A DNA stretch of 64,000 nucleotides. Origin: Siderastrea radians. Taxonomy: Eukaryota; Cnidaria; Anthozoa; Scleractinia; Rhizangiidae. The notes under the pieces are model-generated. The model was not told the DNA's origin and did not search any database. It saw only the letters and a list, made by a program, of their open reading frames with translations. The DNA lies in NCBI GenBank assembly GCA_964017195.1, contig OZ024898.1, positions 17,042,475 through 17,106,474 on the forward strand. Reading direction: 5' to 3'. Both the position numbers and the translations under genes were made by a program. Every line of letters begins with the position of its first letter. Within the stretch, counting starts at the first letter, position 1. Positions 34,867 through 47,171 of this stretch are shown in pieces.

Positions 34867-36020
34867 GAGGCATTCCGTGTAAAAACCGACCGGTCGATTT
34901 TCGATGGAAAATAGATTTCTTTCATTTTCTGTGCAGAAGTACAACATTATAAGTAAAGTACAAAAATCGCATTTGTTTGGCTTCATTTGATTTTCTACCT
35001 GTTTTAGGCCGATAGTTCCGATGCCACCTCTGAACAAGGAAATCCTTCGACCGGAACCCCGATTTTAACACTAAACTCGAGGTAGCATAAAACAACACAA
35101 AGTTGCCAAAAGCGGCTTATATTTACTCTATACCTTAAATAGGCCATGTTTATTATTTTCACTGTTAAAGTAACTTGTTCTGTCTTATAGGAATTTTGCT
35201 AGAATTTTTTTAGTACACCGACCTACAGACATCACGAACGCCATTGATAAGGTGCCTCCATTAAAATCAAGATTTCTTAAAAGTGGGACCTGACCTACAG
35301 CTCATTCTCTGATCAGACAATATATCAAGTCTGGTCTAAAAGTAACTGTAATAAAATTTGTCGGCACTCATGATATGGTTATGGAAAAACCTAAACAAAA
35401 TTAACAAAAACTGCAACATTCACAACTTGACGTAATATAACTCCGTCAATTCAAAGACATTTTGATTTACCTACATTACAACTTAAAGCATTCTAAACCC
35501 AAGGCGTATTCAAAAATAGCCCATAAAACAGTTTTCGAACATAACTGGATCAATTTTGGCCTGAATTACCTCAGAATTCTTCCGAGCTTTTCGAAGTTCA
35601 CATCGATGAGCGTTAACGGCCAGTTTGTTGTCACGCAATACTCTACATGTGGTACAGCAGCATACGGATTGCCGCTTGAAAAGGCCGAAAGTTCATTGAC
35701 ATGGAGTCATGGAAGACATAAATACAATAACCTTGTCTTCACCAGCTTTTTTTCCAGACTACTGCGTTCAGTAAGTGAGGTCCAAGATGACTGCTGCGTA
35801 CGGAAGCCAAAATACTCCTCGAGTGTTGATGGTTGTTTCGACACTTAAAGCAAAACACCAAACGCTATTCTTCCTTCAGTGGCTGTTACAACGGTCTACA
35901 AAAAAAGAAAACCATTCTAACAATACAAAAAGTTAAGTACTTTGAACAAATTGGCCACTTTACCTTCGTGCAATCGGCGAAAATCCACCATGTGCGCAAC
36001 GAACGACTGTAGATACTCAA
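34867..36020 (+). repeat. Left inverted arm of the TTAA element
   Basis: Matches the right arm in reverse and the copy at 61261 directly. It contains CCGACCGGTCGATTTTCG near the tip. Two frames are preserved in other copies: on minus, one ending near the tip (FRGGIGTIGLKQVENQ); on plus, 35462-35848 (MSVNGQFVVTQYST). The second is broken by a stop and a T-run change in the 61-kb copy, so coding is unlikely. Confidence 0.85.
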
Positions 36021-38190
36021 GCGAGTAATGTTATTGTTAAGTCCGCTGTCCAGACATTAGTAGGGCGCGCGGACGCATTTACCCCTAATAAAGTTCAGGG
36101 GACATTTTATGTCTTAAAGGGGAAGTGGGGAAACAGGATTATTTTGGTCAGCCCCAGCCCCCTTTTTAATAAACAAATTGGCATAAGCGGGATGTTAGCC
36201 TGCGAGAGCTTGCTCGCAGGCTAGCAGGATGGCTGCCATTTTTTCGGAAAGACCATTTGTCCATCAAACTGCTTTATTCAAGTATTTCAGATGTCCATAG
36301 CTGTGTTCACTTGTTTGTCATATGAACATCCCCCTTGAGGCCACGTTTTGTGGCATGCCCCCCCCTCCCTATCTACTACCTTCCTGTCCGAGTAGCAGTT
36401 CTTCCTGGGTTTTTCTCTTAGGCTTCATCAGAAACAACAATGGACCCTAACCCTGAAAACAATAGAGCTGCGTGATACCAAGGTCCAATGAAATTAGAGG
36501 TTGTTAAGAGCTGCGTGGTATCTGCCAGAAACCCAAGAAACAAGAGTTTTCCTTAGATAAGATGAAGTAGGTAGGGAGTTTATACAGTAGACACATCAGT
36601 TAGAGCTTCAGAAGAACCGGAATAAAGTTCTGAACTGTGACCTTTCGGAGCCATAGGGTACAATCTTTTGCCTAGTAGGATCTGCAATTCAAAGGTACTA
36701 AAACGAAGGCAATGAGTTATTATTAGCTGGTCATTAATGGTGGTACCGATGGAAGACAGTCAACAAACTGCACTGTTCGTGGCCTGTTCCAGGCTGCAAG
36801 AGAGCAGGAAAAGTGAATAAGGAAACGAGCACCAAAAACGCGTCAAATTTCTACAACTTAAAATTCGCCGTGGGAATGGCAATTTGAAATAAGAATAGCT
36901 GAATTTGAAACAAAAATAGCTGTTCTATTAGCTAGCTTAAACAAGAATGAAACCATGCAGAGGTTTCGCAGCGATATCAATTATTTATAAAGTGGCCGCT
37001 CGAGAAACTTTGCCTGCACTCTCAGTAGCTGAGTCCAGGCTGTTAAAATAACCATGTTTGTATCCATAAAAGGGAGGCAGTTGATTTAAGACAAATTTGC
37101 GCTATGACAAATTTGTTCGTGGAATACACTGAGACTACTTAACGCTATGACAAATTCGTTCGTGGAATACATTGCGACTACTTATGCATTTTTTGCAACC
37201 GGTCTCAAAGGGTCAAGGGCGATGATATTTCTCTCACTTGACGGCAGAGAGGCGTAGACGCGGGATTCGGAAATGAAATCTCCCTCAAATACGCGCTAGG
37301 CGAAAGAAGAGGTGCCCTGACTATCAAGTCAGCATTCGATTTCTCTCGCGCACTTTCGTGGAGCGTTGGGCCTCAAACCTGTCTACTGCTACTCAGCCGA
37401 CCGCAAAACTGCCGTCAGCCACGGGACGATGCCACTGTCCCCAGTGTTGGGTGGCCCTCCTTATTGATTTGGGTGATGGAAGAAACTCTTTGTTTAGGAC
37501 CTTATATAATGGACAGACATGGTCTTCGGGTGTCTGACCATCTTGTTCTTATGAAATGGCTGGTATGTGGCGGGAACTTATTAATCGGCTTCTTGTCTGG
37601 TTTCCTTAATATGTGACTGAGAAAACGGAGCTGACGTTAGTGTATCGTTAAGATAAGGCGAAAGGGGAGGACTTGACCGACCTGGTTAAAGACCTTATCA
37701 TTGCAAACAAAATCTATAGCTGCATGAACATTATGCCATAGCAGCTTCCAGCAAAACTGTTTAGGTCATCTCTTGTCGTCAAGATCCCATCTGTCATCTT
37801 CCAAAACTACCACCGAAAAAAAAGGGATTCCCACTACAAGGGTACAACCGTCACTGACCGTGGCCAATTAGTTTAGAGAAACTTCACTTTTTGGTATCCT
37901 CTTCATAATCAATGTAAAAATAGGTTATAACATAGCACCCCCAAAGGAACTAAGAGAAGCCTTTCCCCGCACCTCCTAAACAATGCTGAAGTACGAAACT
38001 GTACAAGTTATCCGAGATGTGTTGGATTCCTTGTTCAAGGAGAGGGGAGGCAGTATATTTTGTTGACGTTGTAATAGATTTAATCCTTAGTGTACCAAAC
38101 GTTCTGGCCACGATTTTAATTCAAGAAACATCTATGTGTATAGTCTGATCTCCAATACTACCCCATGAGGCTAGGGCTCCTGCTCATGCA
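36021..38190. other. Unique interior of the TTAA element
   Basis: No domain-bearing frame. Contains a strong hairpin at 36197-36222 (AGCCTGCGAG, short loop, CTCGCAGGCT) and a 43-bp direct repeat starting GCTATGACAAATT at 37101 and 37144. The stretch 36541-36590 reappears inverted at about 62772-62820 in the other copy, next to sequence matching 38191, which shows that the other copy lost about 1.6 kb here. Confidence 0.6.
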
Positions 38191-38654
38191 GGCTCATTAC
38201 AGTTTGGGGAGCAGATGTCTACGTGTAAGTTAAGTTGGAGCACGCCGCTTTGCGAGAAACACCGCTGAGGTTTAGTGGTTCACAGTAGAGAAGAGTATAC
38301 AACATATTTACAAAACTTTTGTTTCCCTGTGTAATTATTATAAACGTTTTACGTCTTTATCCCCGAAGAAATTCGACAGGCCGGACTGGTTTTGCAGCAA
38401 TAAGAAATGGAATAACCTTGTTAACATGTTTAACTTTGGACAATAGGCCAAAAGTATGATATTACTGCGTCCAAATCCCGCCCAAAATGCGGCTGCCAAT
38501 TTTATCTCAGTACTTATGGTCAGCGGTCTATACATAGCATGAACATACTTGCTTTTCTCACTTGAAACAGTCGTTGCACGTGAGGGATTTTCACCGATTG
38601 CACGAAGGTAAAGTGGCCAATTTGTTCAAAGTACTTAACTTTTTTGTATTGTTA
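38191..38654 (-). repeat. Inner part of right inverted arm, separated by an insert
   Basis: Reverse complement of 62310-62771 in the other TTAA element copy. At 38649-38654 it reaches TTGTTA, where the tandem-array insert begins. The arm resumes after 43902. Its match to the left arm ends near the equivalent of 36020. Confidence 0.8.
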
Positions 38655-38687
38655 CCCCGCCGTCAGGACGGGGTCTAGTAATACCCG

Positions 38688-40432
38688 TTTTTTTTTTTTT
38701 TTTTTTTTTGTCGTGGTCAGTTGCCCCAGACCTGCGCTCGGTCAAAACAATACTTGCCGGTAAACTTTGTTCGTTCAGCGTTTATTCGCCAGAATTTTCA
38801 TGAAAGTTGGTGTAGAAAATTACTGGCGATTTAATGGCATGAAAATTCCTTCGATGAAAGCAAGAACGAAGGTGCTAGCGAGCTTTGAAGCTGGCATGAA
38901 TTTGCCAAACCTGCCCTGGCACGTAAACATTACATCACTGAAACACAAAAGGTGATCCGGGGAAGTCCCTTGCTTTCGCCAAGTTAAAAAATTCAGCAGT
39001 GAAATGCAAGCATATTTTTGGCAGTTTTGCTTTGCTTCGCCAAAATCTTTAGGGAAAGTTGTGTAGAAAAGTACAAGAAATTCAATGGAGTTGACTTCTC
39101 TTCAATGAGAGCAAGGACGAAGGTGCTAGCGAGCTTTGAAAGCCAATGATTCATGCTACGTGCCGTAGCACATAAACATTACGTCTGAAACACAGAAGCC
39201 GATTCGGAGAAGTAAACTTGCTTGCGCCAAATCACTCATCGAATCACGGCCTAAAATAGACTTTTACGGTTTTTCATAGCTACCAGTTTCCTTTAGATTT
39301 TAGAATGAGTTTTTTATCAAGAAATCTATTTAAATTTCCGTGCCCTTGCTATTTAGAATTACGCTGACATGTCAGTACGTTTATTTTAAAAAGACGTGAC
39401 TTAATTGAGTCACGCTATGGTCAAAATATTTCGTCACGTTCTTCTTCGCGAAAGCTAGGACAAGTGGATGACCAAGGAATGAGGGATGGGGTTCATACTA
39501 TCAGGGATTCATGATACCACAGGGAGAAGGGTGCAGAGCAGACGCATAAGGGGAAATGGCAGCAAACACAGGTACGATAAATCATCAACTTTAAAATTTA
39601 CAATACTTGAGCTCGTATCTTGAGTGACCGTAATATATTTTGCTCCCTGGGAGGAGGAGAAAAACGGCGGGGTCCGATGAAAGTAGGAACGAAGGTGCTA
39701 GCGAGCTTTGAAGCTGGAATAAATTCGCCTAACTTGCCGTGGCACGTAAACATTACATCACTGAAACACAGAAGCCGATTCGGGGAAGTCCCTTGCTTTC
39801 GCCAAGTTGAATAATTCAACAGTCAAATGCAAGCATTTTTTTGGCAGTTTTGCTTTGCTTCGCCAAAATCTTTAGGGAAAGTTGTGTAGAAAAGTACAAG
39901 GAATTCAATGGAGTTAACATTTCTTCGACGAGAGCAAGGACGAATGTACTAGGGAGCTTAAGTTTGAAAGCTGGCATGAACTCGCGATCGCTATGAACTT
40001 AGTAATTATGATGTAAAGTATGTACGTATGAGTGCCAAGAAGTGAGTAATACTGCCCTCCATAATTTCCCCCCGACCACAGGCCTTAAAAGTAAGAAATT
40101 AGAAATGAGAACCAAGATAAAAGAAAAATCTTTGACCGCAGCGGGATTCGAACCCACGACCTCCGGATTAGAACACCGTCGCTCAACCAACTGAGCTACG
40201 AGGCCACGCTGAGTCACGCCGTGATCAAAATAATAATTTCATCACGTTCTTCGTCACGCACGCTAAAACAGAGTGATTAGGCAAGTCGTGTCTTGATTTA
40301 TATTATCATCGCAAGCACGTAAAAGATACGATAAATCACCAACTTTTACCTGGCCGTAATATATTTTGGACCCCAAGGGCAGAGAGAACAACGGCGTGGT
40401 TAATGCCCCCTGGGGCTTTTCTTGTTTTTTTT
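38688..40432 (-). repeat. 1.74-kb unit 1
   Basis: T-run, then GTCGTGGTCAGTTGCCCC to GGGGCTTTTCTTG. The tRNA-like part is at 40134-40205. More diverged from units 2 and 3 than those are from each other. Confidence 0.8.
40134..40205 (-). tRNA. tRNA-Arg(TCT)-like sequence, unit 1
   Basis: 72 bases. A box TAGCTCAGTTGG and B box GGTTCGAATCC match consensus exactly, and the loop GTTCTAA places TCT as anticodon. The acceptor stem has a weak point, and only three pairs form in the anticodon stem, so it is probably a pseudo-tRNA. A T-run (GATTTTTC) follows a few bases downstream as a possible Pol III terminator. The translated peptide VAQLVERRCSNPEVVGSNP over these bases is a well-known artefact of translating tRNA genes. 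Confidence 0.65.
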
Positions 40433-42163
40433 TTTTTTTTTTTTGTCGTGGCCAGTTGCCCCAGACCTCCCCTCGGTCAAAACAATACTTGCCGGTAAAC
40501 TTTGTTCATTTAGTGTTTATTCGCCAGAATTTTCATGAAAGTTGGTGTAGAAAATTACCGGCGATTTAATGGCATGAAAATTCCTTCGATGAAAGCAAGA
40601 ACGAAGGTGCTAGCGAGCTTTGAAGCTGGCATGAATTTGCCAAACCTGCCCTGGCACGTAAACATTACATCACTGAAACACAAAAGGTGATCCGGGGAAG
40701 TCCCTTGCTTTCGCCAAGTTGAAAAATTCAACAGTAAAATGCAAGCATATTTTTGGCAGTTTTGCTTTGCTTCGCCGAAATCTTTAGGGAAAGTTGTGTA
40801 GAAAAGTACAAGAAATTCAATGGAGTTGACTTCTCTTCAATGAGAGCAAGGACGAAGGTGCTAGCGAGCTTTGAAAGCCAGTGATTCATGCTACGTGCCG
40901 TAGCACATAAACATTACGTCATTGAAACACAGAAGCCGATTCGGAGAAGTAAACTTGCTTGCGCCAAATCACTCATCGAATCACGGCCTAAAATAGACTT
41001 TTACGGTTTTTCATAGCTACCAGTTTCCTTTAGATTTTAGAATGAGTTTTTTTATCAAGAAATCTATTTAAATTTCCGTGCCCTTGCTATTTAGAATTAC
41101 GCTGACATGTCAGTTCGTTTATTTAAAAAAAACGTGACTTAACTGAGTCACGCTATGGTCAAAATATTTCGTCACGTTCTTCTTCGCGAAAGCTTGGACG
41201 AGTGGATGACCAAGGATGAGGGATGGGGTTCATACTATCAGGGATTCATGTTACCACAGGGAGAAGGGTGCGGAGCAGACGCATAAGGGGAAATGGCAGC
41301 AAACACAGGTTCGATAAATCATCAACTTTAAAATTTACACCACTTGAGCTCGTATGTTGAGTGACCGTAATATATTTTGCTCCCTGGGAGGAGGAGAAAA
41401 ACGGCGGGGTCCAATGAAAGTAGGAACGAAGGTGCTAGCGAGCTTTGAAGCTGGAATGAATTCGCCTAACTTGCCGTGGCGCGTAAACATTACATCACTG
41501 AAACACAGAAGCCGATTCGGGGAAGTCCTTGCTTTCGCCAAGTTGAATAATTCAACAGTCAAATGCAAGCATTTTTTGGGCAGTTTTGCTTTGCTTCGCC
41601 AAAATCTTTAGGGAAAGTTGTGTAGAAAAGTACAAGGAATTCAATGGATTTAACATTTCTTCGACGAGAGCAAGGACGAATGTACTAGGGAGCTTAAGTT
41701 TGAAAGCTGGCATGAACTCGCGATCGCTATGAGCTTAGTAATTTATGATGTAAAGTATGTATGTATGAGTGCCAAGAAGTGAGTAATACTGCCCTCCATA
41801 ATTTCCCCCCGACCACAGGCCTTAAAAGTAAGAAATTAGAAATGAGAACCAAGATAAAAGAAAAATCTTTGACCCCGGCGGGATTCGAACCCACGACCTC
41901 CGGATTAGAACACCGTCGCTCAACCAACTGAGCTACGAGGCCAGGCTGAGTCACGCTATGATCAAAATAATAGTTTCATCACGCTTTTCGTCACGCACGC
42001 TAAAACAGGATGATTAGGCAAGTCGTGCCTTGATTTATATTATCATCGCAAGCACGTAAAAGCTACGATAAATCACCAACTTTTACCTGGCCGTAATATA
42101 TTTTGGACCCCAAGGGGAGAGAGAACAACGGCGGGGTTAATGCCCCCTGGGGCTTTTCTTGTT
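40433..42163 (-). repeat. 1.74-kb unit 2
   Basis: Nearly identical to unit 3 (both share CCCCGGCGGGATTCG at the tRNA-like 3' end, where unit 1 has CCGCAGCGGGATTCG). The tRNA-like part is at 41871-41942. Confidence 0.8.
41871..41942 (-). tRNA. tRNA-Arg(TCT)-like sequence, unit 2
   Basis: As in unit 1 but with acceptor arms GGCCTCG and CGGGGTC that pair at all seven positions if G-T pairs are allowed. The anticodon stem still pairs at only three positions. The same downstream T-run is present. Confidence 0.65.
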
Positions 42164-43896
42164 TTTTTTTTTTTTTTTTTTTGTCGTGGTCAGTTGCCCC
42201 AGACCTCTGCTCGGTCAAAACAATACTTGCCGGTAAACTTTGTTCATTTAGTGTTTATTCGCCAGAATTTTCATTAAAGTTGGTGTAGAAAATTACCGGC
42301 GATTTAATGGCATGAAAATTCCTTCGATGAAAGCAAGAACGAAGGTGCTAGCGAGCTTTGAAGCTGGCATGAATTTGCCAAACCTGCCCTGGCACGTAAA
42401 CATTACATCACTGAAACACAAAAGGTGATCCGGGGAAGTCCCTTGCTTTCGCCAAGTTGAAAAATTCAACAGTGAAATGCAAGCATATTTTTGGCAGTTT
42501 TGCTTTGCTTCGCCGAAATCTTTAGGGAAAGTTGTGTAGAAAAGTACAAGAAATTCAATGGAGTTGACTTCTCTTCAATGAGAGCAAGGACGAAGGTGCT
42601 AGCGAGCTTTGAACGCCAGTGATTCATGCTACGTGCCGTAGCACATAAACATTACGTCATTGAAACACAGAAGCCGATTCGGAGAAGTAAACTTGCTTGC
42701 GCCAAATCACTCATCGAATCACGGCCTAAAATAGACTTTTACGGTTTTTCATAGCTACCACTTTCCTTTAGATTTTAGAATGAGTTTTTTATCAAGAAAT
42801 CTATTTAAATTTCCGTGCCCTTGCTATTTAGAATTACGCTGACATGTCAGTTCGTTTATTTTAAAAAAAACGTGCCTTAACTGAGTCACGCTATGGTCAA
42901 AATATTTCGTCACGTTCTTCTTCGCGAAAGCTAGGACAAGTGGATGACCAAGGATGAGGGATGGGGTTCATACTATCAGGGATTCATGTTACCACAGGGA
43001 GAAGGGTGCGGAGCAGACGCATAAGGGGAAATGGCAGCAAACACAGGTACGATAAATCATCAACTTTAAAATTTACACCACTTGAGCTCGTATCTTGAGT
43101 GACCGTAATATATTTTGCTCCCTGGGAGGAGGAGAAAAACGGCGGGGTCCAGTTAAAGTAGGAACGAAGATGCTAGCGAGCTTTGAAGCTGGAATGAATT
43201 CGCCTAACTTGCCGTGGCGCGTAAACATTACATCACTGAAACACAGAAGCCGATTCGGGGAAGTCCTTGCTTTCGCCAAGTTGAATAATTCAACAGTCAA
43301 ATGCAAGCATTTTTTTGGCAGTTTTGCTTTGCTTCGCCAAAATCTTTAGGGAAAGTTGTGTAGAAAAGTACAAGGAATTCAATGGATTTAACATTTCTTC
43401 GACGAGAGCAAGGACGAATGTACTAGGGAGCTTAAGTTTGAAAGCTGGCATGAACTCGCGATCGCTATGAGCTTAGTAATTTATGATGTAAAGTATGTAT
43501 GTATGAGTGCCAAGAAGTGAGTAATACTGCCCTCCATAATTTCCCCCCGACCACAGGCCTTAAAAGTAACAAATTAGAAATGAGAAGCAAGATAAAAGAA
43601 AAATCTTTGACCCCGGCGGGATTCGAACCCACGACCTCCGGATTAGAACACCGTCGCTCAACCAACTGAGCTACGAGGCCAGGCTGAGTCACGCTATGAT
43701 CAAAATAATAGTTTCATCACGCTTTTCGTCACGCACGCTAAAACAGGATGATTAGGCAAGTCGTGCCTTGATTTATATTATCATCGCAAGCACGTAAAAG
43801 CTACGATAAATCACCAACTTTTACCTGGCCGTAATATATTTTGGACCCCAAGGGCAGAGAGAACAACGGCGGGGTTAATGCCCCCTGGGGCTTTTC
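42164..43896 (-). repeat. 1.74-kb unit 3
   Basis: Last unit, ending GGGGCTTTTC directly against TTGTTA of the host element. The tRNA-like part is at 43609-43680. Confidence 0.8.
43609..43680 (-). tRNA. tRNA-Arg(TCT)-like sequence, unit 3
   Basis: Identical in the tRNA-like core to the unit 2 copy, with exact A and B boxes and the same downstream T-run. Part of the repeated unit, so any transcript would be a repeat RNA rather than a dedicated tRNA. Confidence 0.65.
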
Positions 43897-43902
43897 TTGT
43901 TA

Positions 43903-44954
43903 GAATAGTTTTCTTTTTTTTGTAGACCGTTGTAACGGCCACTGAAGGAAGAATAGCGTTTGGTGTTTTGCTTTAAGTGTCGAAACAACCATCAACACTC
44001 AAGGAGTACTTTGGCTTCCGTACACAGCAGTCATCTTGGACCTCACTTACTGAACGCAGTAGTCTGGAAAAAAAGCTGGTGAAGACAAGGTTATTGTATT
44101 TATGTCTTCCATGACTCCATGTCAATGAACTTTTGGCCTCTTCAAGCGGCAGTCCGTATGCTGCTGTACCACATGTAGAGTATTGCGTGACAACAAAATG
44201 GCCGTTAACGCTCATCGATGTGAACTTCGAAAAGCTCGGAAGAATTCTGAGGTAATTCAGGTAAAATTGATCCAGTTATGCTCGAAAACTGTTCTTTGGT
44301 CTATTTTTGAATACGCCTTGGGTTTAGAATGCTTTCAGTTGCAATGTAGGTAAATCAAAATGTCTTTGAATTGACGGAGTTATATTAAGTCAAGTTGTGA
44401 ATGTTGCAGTTTTTGTTAATTTTGTTTAGGTTTTTCCATAGCCATATGATGAGTGCCGACAAATTTTATTACAGTTACTTTTAGACCAGTCCTTGATGTA
44501 TTGTCTGATCAGAGAATGAGCTGTAGGTCAGGTCCCACTTTTAAGAAATCTTGATTTTAATGGAGGCACCTTATCAATGGCGTTCGTGATGTCTGTAGGT
44601 CGGTGTACTAAAAAAATTCTAGCAAAATTCCTATAAGACAGAACAAGTTACTTTAGCAGTGAAAATAATAAACATGGCCTATTTAAGGTATGCAGTAAAT
44701 ATAAGCCGCTTTTGGCAACTTTGTGTTGTTTTATGCTATCTCGAGTTTAGTGTTAAAATCGGGGTTCCGGTCGAAGGATTTCCTTGTTCAGAGGTGGCAT
44801 CGGAACTATCGGCCTAAAACAGGTAGAAAATCAAATGAAGCCAAACAAATGCGATTTTTGTACTTTACTTATAATGTTGTACTTCTGCACAGAAAATGAA
44901 AGAAATCTATTTTCCATCGAAAATCGACCGGTCGGTTTTTACACGGAATGCCTC
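43903..44954 (-). repeat. Outer part of right inverted arm of the TTAA element
   Basis: Reverse complement of about 34867-35930. Differences from the left arm in the shared 35.6-35.85 kb frame are a mixture of silent and replacement changes (about three and four), with no sign of coding constraint. Confidence 0.85.
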
Positions 44955-47032
44955 TTAAGTTCTCACGTCACTAACGACTGAGAAAACTCGTCTTGAGTCG
45001 TAAAGTGTAGAAACTTGCAGAATGTACTGCCGATATCGAAATCCTCATAAAACCGGCGATTTCAGCTGTGCCTGGGAGCTTTTGAAAAATCCAGTTATCC
45101 AGTGACTTATAATGAAGAAACTTCGCTCTTGTTGGTACCAGGCTTAAAGTTGCAGAATGTACTTAAGACATCAAAATTACCGCAAATCAGGAGGTATGAA
45201 TTGTCCCCGCTACTTTCTTTAAAGTTGAGTTCTCATGTCACTCGTAACGTGGAAAAGTTGTCTTGAGTCGTACACGACTCAAACTTCCAGAATATACTAA
45301 GGACATAAAAAAGCATCGTAAAACAGGACGTAGGAGTCGTCTCCGGCACTTTTTGAAGGATTAAGTTCTCCTGTCATTCATCACGGAGAAAACTCGTCTC
45401 GCATCGTAGGAGGCGTAAACTTGCAGAATGCACTGCCGATATCGAAATCGTCATAAGGCCGGTGATTTCAGCTATGCCTGGCAACTTTTGAAAAATCGAC
45501 TTATCCACTGACTCTAATTGGAGATAATTCGTCTTGCGTCGTACGTGCCTGAAATTTGAAGAATGTATTAAGTAAATTAAAATAATCCTGAAACAGGAAG
45601 TATAACTTGCCTCCGGCACTTTCCGAAAAATTAAGTTCTCTCGTCACTCATAACAGGGAATACTGGTTGTGCGTCCTACAAAACTTAAACTTTGAGAATG
45701 TACAGGAGGCATCAATAAATAGGAGGCATCAAATAGGCAGTAAAACAGGAAGTATGAGTTGTTTCCGGCAGTTTCTGAAAAGTTGAGTTCTCACGTCACT
45801 CATAGCGGAGAATACTTGTTGGGCGTCGTACAAGACTAAAACTTCCAGAATTTGCAAAAGACATAAAAGTCATCGAAAAACGGGAGGTATTTAGTTGCCT
45901 CCGGCACTTTTTAAGGAGTTGAGTTCTCACGTCACTAATGACGGAGAAAACTTGTCTTGTGTCGTACCTGCAAAATGTCCTGCCGATATCGAAATCCTCA
46001 TAAAACAAACGATTTCAGCTGTGCCTAAGAATTTTTAAAAAATCGACTTATCCAGTTACCCATAAGGAAGAAACTTCGCTCGGCGTCGTACCAGGCTGAA
46101 ACTTGCAGACATCAAAATTAACGTAAATCAGGAGGTATGAGTTGTGCCCGCTACGTCCTCCAAATTTGAGTACTCATAACCCTCGTAACGGAGAAAAGTT
46201 GTCTTGCGTCGTACACGGCTGAAACTTCCAGAATGTACTAAGGACATTAAAATCATCGCGAAGACGGAAGTATGACTTGTCATTGGTACTTTCTGAAAAA
46301 TTGAGTTCTCCACTCACTCATAACGGAGAAAAATGTTCGTGCGTCCTGCAAGAGTTACACTTGGAGAAAGTACAGGAGACATCAAAATCATGGTAAAACA
46401 GGAGGTATGAGTTGTCTCCGACACTTTCTAAAAAAATTAGTTCTCACGTCACTCATAACGGAGAATACTTGTTGGGCGTCATACAAGACTCAACCTTCCA
46501 GAATGTACAAAACACATAAAAGTCATCGTAAAACGGGAGGTGTGAGTTGTCTCCAGCACTTTCTGCTAAGTTCAGTTCTCATTTCACTCGTAAATGAAAA
46601 AGTTGTTTTGCGTCGTACACGGCTCAAACTTCGAGATTGTACTAAGGACACATTCGGAAAAATTGTTTTCTCCCGTCACTCATAGCGGAGAATACTGGTT
46701 GGAGGTCGTAAAAGACTAAATCTTCCAGAATGTAGGAAAGAAATAAATGTCATCGTACAATAGGACGTATGAGTTCTCTCCGTCTTTTTCTGAAAAGTTG
46801 AGTCCTCACGTCACTCATAACGGAGAATTGTGATTGGGCGTTCGTACAAGAATCAAATTTGCAGCATGTACAAAGGACATAAAAGTATTCGGAAAACTGG
46901 AGGTATAAGTTGTCTCCAGCACTTTCTCCAAAGTTGTGTTCTCATGTCACTTGTAACGGGCACCAGTTGTTTTGCGTCGTGCACAGCTCAAACTTCCAGA
47001 TTGTACTAAGGACGTTACAATCATCGTGAAAG

Positions 47033-47171
47033 ATTGTATTATTGGGGAATTATAGGTCATTGCCAACTTTTATGATTCATTCTATAGTAGTTAAGTTATA
47101 GATTGCTTAACTTTTATTTCGAATATTTCTGTAATTTATGTACATATTTTCAAATAAAATTAAAGATTTCC
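47033..47171 (+). mobile_element. 139-bp retroposon-like fragment, 9-10-bp TSD
   Basis: TCGTGAAAG is present on both sides (47024-47032 and 47172-47180), while the uninterrupted monomer (about 48993) has it once. The insert is AT-rich, ends with CAAATAAAATTAAAGATTTCC and so carries an AATAAA near its 3' end. This looks like a 5'-truncated LINE or SINE tail. Its family is not recognisable. Confidence 0.7.

Larger units (their letters stand above)
38655..43896 (-). mobile_element. 5.24-kb insert of three head-to-tail 1.74-kb units
   Basis: Bounded by TTGTTA on both sides (38649-38654 and 43897-43902); the 61-kb element copy has a single TTGTTA at this place, so it is the empty site. The phrase GTCGTGG(T/C)CAGTTGCCCC marks units at 38710, 40445 and 42183 (periods 1735 and 1738). 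Every complete unit ends GCCCCCTGGGGCTTTTCTTG and is joined to the next by a T-run. The insert begins with a hairpin-like CCCCGCCGTCAGGACGGGG. Within a unit, AACGAAGGTGCTAGCGAGC recurs, so the unit is itself built of older repeats. Each unit carries a tRNA-like sequence on minus, so the long T-runs are A-tails in that direction. Confidence 0.85.
34867..44954. mobile_element. 10.1-kb TTAA-flanked element with >1-kb inverted arms
   Basis: The satellite monomer AGGAGTTAAGTTCTCAC is split so that TTAA flanks both ends (34863-34866 and 44955-44958). The termini are GAGGCATTCCGTG and its reverse complement. The arms are near-identical: 34867-about 36020 pairs with 44954-43903 and then, past a nested insert, with 38654 inward. 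TTAA targets are used by piggyBac and Kolobok; the terminal GAG fits the RRG start I associate with Kolobok better than piggyBac ends. No transposase was seen, so it is non-autonomous. About 5.2 kb of its length is a later tandem-array insertion. Confidence 0.87.

Noticed and set aside
35462..35848. 128-codon frame in the TTAA-element arm as a real gene
   Set aside because: Shared among arms but disrupted in the 61-kb copy, with as many replacement as silent changes.
37200..37460. Possible structured RNA gene in the TTAA-element interior
   Set aside because: GC-richer than its surroundings, but I could not match it to any snRNA, snoRNA or rRNA and found no promoter.
39999..40217. Peptide VAQLVERRCSNPEVVGSNP as a small protein
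   Set aside because: This is the conceptual translation of a tRNA-like sequence, a common annotation artefact.
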